DNA of 12,942 bases from positions 1 through 12,942 of the forward strand of contig JALSHQ010000319.1 in the NCBI GenBank assembly GCA_026982145.1. The letters run 5' to 3'. Each line of letters starts with the position of its first letter. Within the stretch, counting starts at the first letter, position 1. The notes below the pieces were generated by a model. It searched no databases. It saw only the letters and a list, made by a program, of their open reading frames with translations, and was not told the origin of the DNA. This document shows, piece by piece, positions 6,840-12,942 of this stretch. The DNA is from Gammaproteobacteria bacterium. Lineage in GTDB: Bacteria; Pseudomonadota; Gammaproteobacteria; SZUA-140. The position numbers were made by a program, and so were the translations under genes.

Positions 6840-7442
6840 ATGTTAACTGAACTCGAACAGCGCATTCTAGATGCGATTAAATTGCACATCTCACAGCAGG
6901 GGCGCTCGCCGACGTTGGTAGAGATTGGTCGTGCGGTCGGAGTGGCATCTAAAGGAACGCTGCATCGCTATGTACAGGGGTTGATCGATAAGGGGCAGCT
7001 AGTGCGTAACCATGCCGGCTGGCGTGGCTTGCAGCTGGTCGAAGAAGAGATCGATGATGAGAGCGGCAGCTTGCCGCTGCTGGGTCAGATTGCCGCCGGT
7101 TTACCGATAGAAGCGATACCGGGGCATGACAAATTCAACTTGGCTAATTTTTTTATGGGGCCAGACCGTTTCATTCTTAAAGTGGTTGGAGATTCAATGG
7201 TCGACGCTGGCATCCTTGATGGTGACATGGTCGTGATTCGCCATGCTCAGCAAGCCTACAGTGGTGAGATCGTAGTGGCGTTGATCGATGGTGAAGAGGC
7301 GACATTAAAACGGCTGAAATATATGAATGACGGGCGCGTTAAGTTGATCCCGGAAAACAGCACCATGCAGCCCTTTGTTTATGCCGCGCAGCGGGTGCGC
7401 ATTCAGGGTGTTTTAGTGGGTCAAATGCGCAGTTATCTATAA
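6840..7442 (+). CDS. lexA: LexA repressor
   Basis: SOS master repressor that cleaves itself when RecA filaments form. The protein has 200 residues, normal length. The N-terminal winged helix-turn-helix (about 1-66) is followed by the S24 peptidase domain. The self-cleavage bond is Ala86-Gly87 (QIAAGLP), the catalytic Ser119 lies in VGDSM, and Lys157 in ATLKRLK, all at the expected positions. The recognition helix region (ASKGTLHRYVQGL, 36-48) lacks the E. coli SPNAAEEHL pattern and resembles the alphaproteobacterial ASKSGIHRL form, in keeping with the GTTC-N7-GTTC site upstream. The start is the ATG at 6840, with GAGG 9 bases upstream and the family-typical MLTELEQRIL; an in-frame GTG at 6825 would add five residues. 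The gene is 22 bases from the downstream polymerase and probably cotranscribed with it. Confidence 0.95.
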   Translation: MLTELEQRILDAIKLHISQQGRSPTLVEIGRAVGVASKGTLHRYVQGLIDKGQLVRNHAGWRGLQLVEEEIDDESGSLPLLGQIAAGLPIEAIPGHDKFNLANFFMGPDRFILKVVGDSMVDAGILDGDMVVIRHAQQAYSGEIVVALIDGEEATLKRLKYMNDGRVKLIPENSTMQPFVYAAQRVRIQGVLVGQMRSYL

Positions 7443-7464
7443 ATTACATTGCTGAGGTGGTGAA

Positions 7465-8727
7465 ATGAAAGTCATTAATAAAAAAGGTCAGTTAGATCGT
7501 AGCCCGGTGGTTTGGCCGCGCGCCATTATTCTGGTTGATATGAATGCTTTTTTTGCTTCGATCGAGCAGCGTGACCGCCCGCAGTGGCAAGGCAAGCCGG
7601 TGGCGATCACCAACGGTGAGCAGGGCACTTGTATTATTACTTGCTCATATGAAGCACGCGCCTATGGGGTGCATACCGGGATGCGATTGCGGGAGGCGCG
7701 GCGTCTCTGCCCCGATTTAATTCAGTGCCCAGCAGACCCTAAACGCTATGCGCGAGTCTCTCAAGAGATTATGCGCGCGCTGCACGACATTACCCCCGAT
7801 GTTGAAGTTTTCTCGGTCGATGAGGCTTTTCTCGATGTGACCCGTTGTCAAAAATTGCACGGCACACCGCTGCGTATTGCGCGGATGGTGAGAGATAAGG
7901 TATTTGAAGTATCGGGGATTTATTGTTCAATTGGTGTTAGCGGCGATAAGACCACCGCGAAGTTTGCTGCGAAGCTGGAAAAGCCGAATGGCCTTACCGT
8001 GATTCCACCGTGGGACGCAGAGCAGCGTTTGCAAGAGGTGCCTGTTACTGAACTGTGTGGCATTGCGCGCGGTATTGGTGATTTTCTCGCGCAATATGGG
8101 GTGCGAAAATGTGGGGAGATGAAACAGATACCGATTAGCGTATTGGCGCGTCGCTTTGGAAATCAGGGGCGGCGTATTTGGCACATGTGCCAAGGAACAG
8201 ATCCGAGCAAGGTGAGTATTGACACACAACCGCCTAAATCAATGGGGCATGGCAAGGTGATGCCACCCAATACAACAGATGCTGATGTGGTTGAGACCTA
8301 TCTATTGCACATGTGTGAAAAACTGGCGACACGCTTGCGTCGTCACGGGATGCAGGCCGGGCGATTTTTTATTGGCCTGCGAGCAAAGAGCGGTTGGATT
8401 GGGGGAAAATATCAGTCGGAAATAGCGGTGAATGATGGTTCCGAAATTATGAAGCTTTGCCACGATATGTTGAATACGCATTGGTATGGCGAGGCCGTCT
8501 ATCAGGTGCAGGTCACCGCGCTTAATCCACGCATTGCCAACCACCAGATTGAGCTGTTCTCAGCGAAAGTTGAGGCACATGGCAGAGAGGTTAATGTGGT
8601 GATGGATCAGGTGAATGACCGTTATGGCGAGTTTACGCTGACCCCGATGCGTCTGATGAAGCGCTCCAGCATGCCCAATGTGATTGCACCTGCATGGCGG
8701 CCGGAGGGTGTTCGGCAGACAGTGTAA
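7465..8727 (+). CDS. dinB: DinB-like Y-family translesion DNA polymerase
   Basis: Error-prone polymerase that copies damaged template during the SOS response. It has 420 residues, longer than E. coli DinB (about 351). Catalytic acids are intact: Asp25 (LVDMNAFF) and Asp119-Glu120 (FSVDEAFLD), with Phe30 at the likely steric-gate position. The palm/fingers motif SYEARAYGV is at 61-69 and KPNGL at 173-177. QIELF (361-365) matches the beta-clamp-binding pentapeptide. Intact catalytic residues argue against ImuB, and I see no UmuC-type C-terminal extension. The tail (MPNVIAPAWRPEGVRQ) occurs in a subset of Y-family proteins. A strong GAGG lies 7 bases before the ATG. Its place right behind lexA, without its own promoter, puts it under LexA control. 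The dinB symbol is by closest resemblance. Confidence 0.9.
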   Translation: MKVINKKGQLDRSPVVWPRAIILVDMNAFFASIEQRDRPQWQGKPVAITNGEQGTCIITCSYEARAYGVHTGMRLREARRLCPDLIQCPADPKRYARVSQEIMRALHDITPDVEVFSVDEAFLDVTRCQKLHGTPLRIARMVRDKVFEVSGIYCSIGVSGDKTTAKFAAKLEKPNGLTVIPPWDAEQRLQEVPVTELCGIARGIGDFLAQYGVRKCGEMKQIPISVLARRFGNQGRRIWHMCQGTDPSKVSIDTQPPKSMGHGKVMPPNTTDADVVETYLLHMCEKLATRLRRHGMQAGRFFIGLRAKSGWIGGKYQSEIAVNDGSEIMKLCHDMLNTHWYGEAVYQVQVTALNPRIANHQIELFSAKVEAHGREVNVVMDQVNDRYGEFTLTPMRLMKRSSMPNVIAPAWRPEGVRQTV

Positions 8728-8744
8728 ACGCTAGTCTCTATTGG

Positions 8745-8773
8745 TAATCTAATAAAATCATGTGGTTAGATTA
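8745..8773. repeat. AT-rich inverted repeat upstream of the PilZ gene (first)
   Basis: TAATCTAA (8745-8752) and TTAGATTA (8766-8773) form a perfect 8-bp inverted repeat with a 13-base spacer. No T-run follows, so it is not a standard terminator for the polymerase gene. A further copy with one change, TTAGAATA, lies at 8807-8814, so these may be binding sites for one regulator. Confidence 0.5.
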
Positions 8774-8787
8774 AAGTGGCGCAATAT

Positions 8788-8817
8788 GATTATTGCTGTG
8801 ATTGGGTTAGAATAATC
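8788..8817. repeat. AT-rich inverted repeat upstream of the PilZ gene (second)
   Basis: GATTATT (8788-8794) and AATAATC (8811-8817) form a perfect 7-bp inverted repeat with a 16-base spacer. It overlaps a possible -10 box TATGAT (8785-8790) that has only a weak -35 partner. It could be an operator or a leader hairpin for the PilZ gene that starts 38 bases later. Confidence 0.4.
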
Positions 8818-8855
8818 GTTTATCTGCGTTACCTGAATAATAGAAGAGTTGAGCG

Positions 8856-9761
8856 ATGCTGGGAATATTTAATAAAATGTCCAAAAAACGAGCGACGGCT
8901 ACGGGCGAAAAGCCACAGCGAGCGTCGGCGTTTGACAATGAAGGCTTAGCTCGGCTTATCCCTTACTTTCCGATCGGTCATAAGCTTCTCTATTATCCTG
9001 AATACAAGCAGGAGTTGACCCTCAGCACCACGATCATCGCCTATGCGATCAATAACGAACTTGTCTACTCCAATAGTGATATCAGTTGGAAGCAGGAAGG
9101 CGGCAAGACCCAAGTTTATTTGAATGGGAACCTGCTGGATAAAATAAGCAGTTTCTGTTTTATTATGCCGATGGCGAGCCGTGGCGAAGGGGAGCTTGAT
9201 TACGGGCGCAAAGAGTCATTGGGCAAGGATGGCGGCTTTATTAAGGGTAATAACATTACGCTCAAGGTTGAGCAGCGTGAGGGGCGTTTGCCGATGCTTG
9301 ATGCAACGGTGAGAAAGCAGATGTTATTAAAAGAGGGGCATTACGTGGGCCACCAAGTGGCGATTCTCGATGTTGACCCCACAAAGTTCCGTTTGATCGA
9401 GCAGCGCAGCCATGTGCGTTTAAAGACAGCCGTGCCCGGTCAACTTCAGGGAAAGTCTCATCACATACCGCTGAGTTGTACAATGGTCGATTTTTCAGAT
9501 CGTGCTGCTAGAATTATCTACCATGAAGAGGCAGAAAATTCCCTTCCAACTTATCGGGAAGGCTCGCAGGTGACGTTGTCATTTGATTTGCCAGAGAGCA
9601 CAGAAGCTCGCGTGATTCGAGGCAAGGTGATTCGGCAACACGAGGATATGGTCGTGATGACGCTGGACAACATCATGCGTGAAAAGGCGTTTGAAAAGGT
9701 CGACTCATTCGACATCATGGAGATCAAGGCCAACCTACTGCAACAGCAGCAATCGCTCTAA
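8856..9761 (+). CDS. PilZ-domain protein, putative cyclic-di-GMP receptor
   Basis: A 301-residue, apparently cytoplasmic protein. The N-terminal half (about 30-175) is beta-rich with no motif I recognise, in the position of the YcgR-N-like domains of flagellar brake proteins. The C-terminal half (about 178-290) is a PilZ domain. R184-S-H-V-R188 gives the RxxxR motif and D212-F-S-D-R-A gives DxSxxA, so the usual final Gly of D/NxSxxG is Ala; the two arginines that grip cyclic-di-GMP are kept. A role in motility, adhesion or exopolysaccharide is possible, but no such genes are nearby. The ATG at 8856 has a modest Shine-Dalgarno (AGAAGAG, 8842-8848). A rho-independent terminator follows 21 bases after the stop, so it is probably a single-gene transcript. 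Confidence 0.85.
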   Translation: MLGIFNKMSKKRATATGEKPQRASAFDNEGLARLIPYFPIGHKLLYYPEYKQELTLSTTIIAYAINNELVYSNSDISWKQEGGKTQVYLNGNLLDKISSFCFIMPMASRGEGELDYGRKESLGKDGGFIKGNNITLKVEQREGRLPMLDATVRKQMLLKEGHYVGHQVAILDVDPTKFRLIEQRSHVRLKTAVPGQLQGKSHHIPLSCTMVDFSDRAARIIYHEEAENSLPTYREGSQVTLSFDLPESTEARVIRGKVIRQHEDMVVMTLDNIMREKAFEKVDSFDIMEIKANLLQQQQSL

Positions 9762-9782
9762 GTCGGTTCTGACTTTAATTTA

Positions 9783-9810
9783 AAAAGCGCACATCACGGC
9801 GCTTTTCTTG
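9783..9810 (+). terminator. Rho-independent terminator after the PilZ gene
   Basis: AAAAGCGC (9783-9790) and GCGCTTTT (9799-9806) form a perfect 8-bp stem with an 8-base loop, followed by CTTG. The GC core with flanking A and T runs is typical. The stem could also work on the opposite strand. It ends only about 17 bases before the ligA ATG. Confidence 0.85.
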
Positions 9811-9826
9811 TAATGGACTTGCGTTA

Positions 9827-11884
9827 ATGTCGCCGAGCAGAGAGATCGAACAATCAATCGTGCATTTGCGCGAAGAGATTAACCACCATAATCATCAGTA
9901 CTATGTGCTCGATGAGCCTAAAATCCCCGATGCTGAATATGACCGGCTGATGCGTGAGCTGCAGGCACTGGAATCGCAGGCGCCTGAGCTTATTACCCCC
10001 GACTCACCGACGCAGCGTGTGGGCTCAGAACCGTTGGCGGGTTTTGACGAGGTGGCTCACACCGTGCCGATGTTGTCTCTGGATAACGCCTTTAGTGATG
10101 AAGAGGTGATGGCCTTCGACAAGCGCGCGTGCGAGCGTTTGGAAGTGGGTGCTGTAGCCTATTGCGCTGAACCAAAGCTGGACGGATTGGCAGTGAGTTT
10201 ACGCTACGAGCATGGTTTTTTGGTATGCGCTGCAACGCGTGGTGATGGGCGCGTTGGTGAGGAAATTACCCAGAATATAAGAACGATTGCCTCGGTACCG
10301 CTGCGCTTAATGGGGGGTGACTTTCCAGACGTGCTGGAGGTGCGTGGTGAAGTCTATATCCCTAAGGCGGGGTTTGCTGCTCTGAATCGTCACCAGCTTA
10401 AAAAGGGTGAGAAACTGTTTGTTAACCCGCGCAATGCGGCAGCGGGTAGCTTGCGCCAACTGGATCCAAAGATCACAGCAACACGCCCGCTCGAAATCTG
10501 CTGCTATGGAGTGGGGGCTGTGGACGAGGGGGCGCTACCCGAATCCCAATATGAGATATTAGCGCGCTTAAAAGAGTGGGGATTGCGCACCTCGCCCGAG
10601 GCGCAACAAGTGAACGGTGCAGCAGGTTGTCTTGAATATTACCGCCAGATAGGTGAACGACGCGATGCGTTGCCATATGAGATCGACGGGGTGGTGTTTA
10701 AAATTGACAAGATTAAACAGCAGCAGATGATGGGCGCCGTTTCACGTGCGCCTCGCTGGGCGATTGCCTATAAGTTCCCAGCGCAAGAGGAGATGACAAA
10801 AATCATCGAAATAGATATTCAAGTCGGGCGCACTGGCGCACTTACCCCGGTGGCGCGGCTTGCCCCTGTTTTTGTGGGAGGGGTCACGGTCACCAATGCC
10901 ACACTGCATAATGAAGATGAAATTCGTCGTAAGGATGTGCGCAGTGGTGACACGGTAATTGTTCGCCGCGCTGGCGATGTGATTCCAGAGGTCGTCAGTG
11001 TGGTGCTCGCGCAACGTCCAGATGGTGCCGCCCCATTTGTGATGCCGACAACGTGCCCAGTGTGTGGCTCAGAAGTGCGGCGTGTTGAGGGTGAAGCGGT
11101 GAGCCGCTGTAGCGGCGGTTTATACTGCCCAGCACAACGCAAAGAGGCGATTAAACATTTTGCGTCGCGGCGGGCGATGGATATCGAAGGGTTGGGAGAC
11201 AAGCTGGTTGAACAGTTGGTGGATGCTGGCTGGGTGAAGTCTGTTGCAGACCTTTATAACCGCACCGTGCTGCCACATGAAAAACTTGCAGGGATGGCGC
11301 GTATGGGGGATAAGTCTGCCAAAAATTTGATCTCAGCGATCGAAAAAAGCAAACAGACGACACTGGCGCGATTTCTGTTTGCATTGGGTATTCGTGAAGT
11401 TGGCGAGGCGACAGCAGAGGCGCTAGCCAACCATTTTGGGCAGCTGGATAAAATCATCTCGGCCGATGAAGCGGCGCTGTTGCAGGTGGCAGATGTTGGC
11501 CCGGTGGTGGTGGCGAACTTGCAATCGTTTTTTCATGAGCCACATAATCGTGAAGTGATTAGCGCGTTGCAGCACCACGGTGTGCATTGGCCTGATATTG
11601 ACGCAATGGCCGAGCGGCCGCAGCCACTGATGGGTAAGACCTTTGTGCTCACCGGCACAATGGAAACGATGACGCGTGATGAGGCGAAAAGGGCGCTGCA
11701 AGCACTGGGCGCGAAAGTGACGGGCAGTGTCTCAAAAAAAACAAGCTATGTTGTGGCAGGCGCGGACCCCGGCACTAAGCGAGAAAAGGCTGAGAAATTG
11801 GGTGTTGAATTATTAGATGAAACGGCGCTTAAGTTATTGCTGGTAGAAGCAGGGCAGGCTAGCGCCCCAACTGCTTTAAGCTAG
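9827..11884 (+). CDS. ligA: NAD-dependent DNA ligase
   Basis: Essential replication and repair ligase that seals nicks using NAD. It has 685 residues, close to E. coli LigA (671). Domains in order: NAD-binding Ia (about 1-70; HHNHQYYVLDEP at 20-31), adenylation domain with the nucleotidyl-accepting Lys117 in EPKLDG, OB fold (about 325-400), four-Cys zinc finger (C410, C413, C428, C434), helix-hairpin-helix region (about 450-590), and C-terminal BRCT (about 602-680, GKTFVLTGTM). All key residues are present. The start at 9827 keeps the whole Ia domain; the Shine-Dalgarno is weak (GGA, 9815-9817). No promoter is evident in the short gap after the upstream terminator. The 3' end overlaps the convergent GT41-TPR gene by 26 bases. 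Confidence 0.98.
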   Translation: MSPSREIEQSIVHLREEINHHNHQYYVLDEPKIPDAEYDRLMRELQALESQAPELITPDSPTQRVGSEPLAGFDEVAHTVPMLSLDNAFSDEEVMAFDKRACERLEVGAVAYCAEPKLDGLAVSLRYEHGFLVCAATRGDGRVGEEITQNIRTIASVPLRLMGGDFPDVLEVRGEVYIPKAGFAALNRHQLKKGEKLFVNPRNAAAGSLRQLDPKITATRPLEICCYGVGAVDEGALPESQYEILARLKEWGLRTSPEAQQVNGAAGCLEYYRQIGERRDALPYEIDGVVFKIDKIKQQQMMGAVSRAPRWAIAYKFPAQEEMTKIIEIDIQVGRTGALTPVARLAPVFVGGVTVTNATLHNEDEIRRKDVRSGDTVIVRRAGDVIPEVVSVVLAQRPDGAAPFVMPTTCPVCGSEVRRVEGEAVSRCSGGLYCPAQRKEAIKHFASRRAMDIEGLGDKLVEQLVDAGWVKSVADLYNRTVLPHEKLAGMARMGDKSAKNLISAIEKSKQTTLARFLFALGIREVGEATAEALANHFGQLDKIISADEAALLQVADVGPVVVANLQSFFHEPHNREVISALQHHGVHWPDIDAMAERPQPLMGKTFVLTGTMETMTRDEAKRALQALGAKVTGSVSKKTSYVVAGADPGTKREKAEKLGVELLDETALKLLLVEAGQASAPTALS

Positions 11885-12942
11885 CTTTCATGTTGCGTTG
11901 TGCATAGGCATGATTAGGGTCGATTGCCAGCGCCTGTTGATAGCTGGTAACAGCTTTTTCATATTGCTGTAAACCATAGAGGCAATTGCCGAGATTATAA
12001 TAAGCATCTACATTCGGTTTTATTTCGATGGCACGGCGAAAGCTCTCCATCGCCTCCTCTGCTCTGTTGCTGCTGTGTAGCGCAATGCCAAGGTTATTAT
12101 AGGCACTAAAGAGCATTGGGTTGGCCTCAATGGATTGGTGATAAAGGGAGACCGCTTGATCGATATTGCCGCGCTGGGCATGTACAGCACCCAATAAATG
12201 GAGTGCGTCAGCCTCTTGTGGATTGATTTTCAGGATCGCTTGATACTTTTCCTCAGCCGCCCCAAGGTTGCCCTGCTGATGCAGTGCCACGGCCTCCTCA
12301 AGCATCGCTTGCAGTGGCACAGTCTCTGGAGTCTCTTTGTCTAGCGCATCACGCCAACGGTTCCACAAGGTGATGAGTGCTTGCTCAAAATCTTGGCAAA
12401 AGGCTTTGCTGTTAAACAGTGGCGCATTGTTGCGATTGGTGATTAATTTTTCGCGCAATTTAGCCAGTTTTTCGGGTGCGGTGGCCAGCTCGACAGCCAA
12501 AGCCTCATACTCTTCAAGAGAGTGAGTGACCAGTTCAGGCAATTCTGCAGCATGTAGTAACCCCCCGCCCATACGCGCCACAAAGCTATTGCCTGCGCAG
12601 GTGAGTAGCGGTAATCCCATCCATAGCGCATCACTTGCGGTGGCACCTGCATTAACAGGCAGTGTGTCGAGGAAAAGATCAGCCAAGCGATGGCGCGCAA
12701 GGTGGTTGGCAGAATCTGTGCGCGGGGCAAAGATCAAACGTGTGGGGTCAATGCCCTGTTTTTTGGCTTCGTTACGCAAATTCTCTATCGCCCACTCATT
12801 GTCCCCGAGTAGCCATAAAACACTGCCGGTTACATTGCCGAGGCAACGCATCCAGATCTCAAATATATCGGGGGTGATTTTATAACTGTTGTTAAAACTG
12901 CAAAAAACAAAACCTTCATTGGGCAGGCCGCATGCTATACGT
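11859..12942 (-). CDS. GT41 (O-GlcNAc-transferase-like) glycosyltransferase with C-terminal TPR repeats (5' end outside window)
   Basis: The C-terminal 361 residues of a larger protein. The frame stays open to the window edge, and the family match begins there, so the internal ATG at 12851 is not the true start. The first part (GFVFCSFNNSYKITP, then GSVLWLLGDN, LIFAPR, HLARHRLADLFLDTLPVNAGATASDALWMGLPLLT) is the second half of the GT41 catalytic domain of the OGT/SPINDLY family, which transfers sugar from a nucleotide sugar to Ser/Thr of proteins. It is followed by a linker and about four TPR units (AEEKYQAILKINPQEADAL, DQAVSLYHQSIEANP, EEAMESFRRAIEIKP, EKAVTSYQQALAIDP). In classic OGT the TPRs precede the catalytic domain; here at least some follow it. 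Substrates are unknown. It overlaps the ligA tail and is transcribed towards it. Confidence 0.92.
   Translation of the reverse strand, partial: RIACGLPNEGFVFCSFNNSYKITPDIFEIWMRCLGNVTGSVLWLLGDNEWAIENLRNEAKKQGIDPTRLIFAPRTDSANHLARHRLADLFLDTLPVNAGATASDALWMGLPLLTCAGNSFVARMGGGLLHAAELPELVTHSLEEYEALAVELATAPEKLAKLREKLITNRNNAPLFNSKAFCQDFEQALITLWNRWRDALDKETPETVPLQAMLEEAVALHQQGNLGAAEEKYQAILKINPQEADALHLLGAVHAQRGNIDQAVSLYHQSIEANPMLFSAYNNLGIALHSSNRAEEAMESFRRAIEIKPNVDAYYNLGNCLYGLQQYEKAVTSYQQALAIDPNHAYAQRNMKASLKQLGR

Noticed and set aside
6847..6860. CTG-N8-CAG near the lexA start as an E. coli-type SOS box.
   Set aside because: The spacing is N8 rather than the N10 between CTG and CAG that CTGT-N8-ACAG requires, and it lies within the conserved codons of LexA.
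12526..12885. Open plus-strand frames opposite the GT41-TPR gene.
   Set aside because: They lie entirely antisense to a well-matched coding region, have no ribosome site and encode no recognisable domain.

Overview
The window looks like chromosomal DNA from a proteobacterium, most likely a gammaproteobacterium. This rests on gene content and style: NAD-dependent ligA, a purE-purK pair, ChaN-family and PilZ-domain proteins, and good Shine-Dalgarno sites. I cannot name a genus. There is no rRNA, tRNA, CRISPR array or intact transposase. One short non-autonomous transposon-like element is present. Both edges cut through genes.

Left block, minus strand, reading right to left from about 4060 to the left edge: a promoter, purE, purK (GTGA overlap with purE), a secreted ChaN/Tiki-like protein with a C-terminal PDZ domain, and a membrane-anchored class III adenylate cyclase cut by the left edge. 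purE and purK carry out adjacent steps of de novo purine synthesis (AIR to N5-CAIR to CAIR). The cyclase would make a nucleotide second messenger.

Middle block: a divergently transcribed 611-residue protein (4224-6059, +) with a PilZ-like C-terminal region, possibly a cyclic-di-GMP effector. It converges on a small four-cysteine protein (6120-6329, -). A gene-free stretch follows (6330-6839) holding a 177-bp MITE-like element and the lexA promoter. lexA and a catalytically complete DinB-like Y-family polymerase then form a two-gene SOS operon. The lexA promoter carries GTTC-N7-GTTC exactly in its -35/-10 spacer. This is the operator type known from Alphaproteobacteria, and the LexA recognition helix resembles the alphaproteobacterial form rather than that of E. 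coli.

Right block: a PilZ-domain gene preceded by two AT-rich inverted repeats, a rho-independent terminator, ligA, and a convergent gene (-) cut by the right edge. The latter encodes the end of a GT41 (O-GlcNAc-transferase-like) catalytic domain followed by TPR repeats. Its tail overlaps the ligA tail by 26 bp.

The themes are cyclic nucleotide signalling (one cyclase, one clear PilZ protein and one likely one), DNA damage response and repair (lexA, Y-family polymerase, ligA) and purine synthesis. I do not see an obvious new defence system. The least ordinary items are the alphaproteobacterial-type SOS operator, the MITE, the 611-residue protein with a split PilZ signature, and the GT41-then-TPR domain order.
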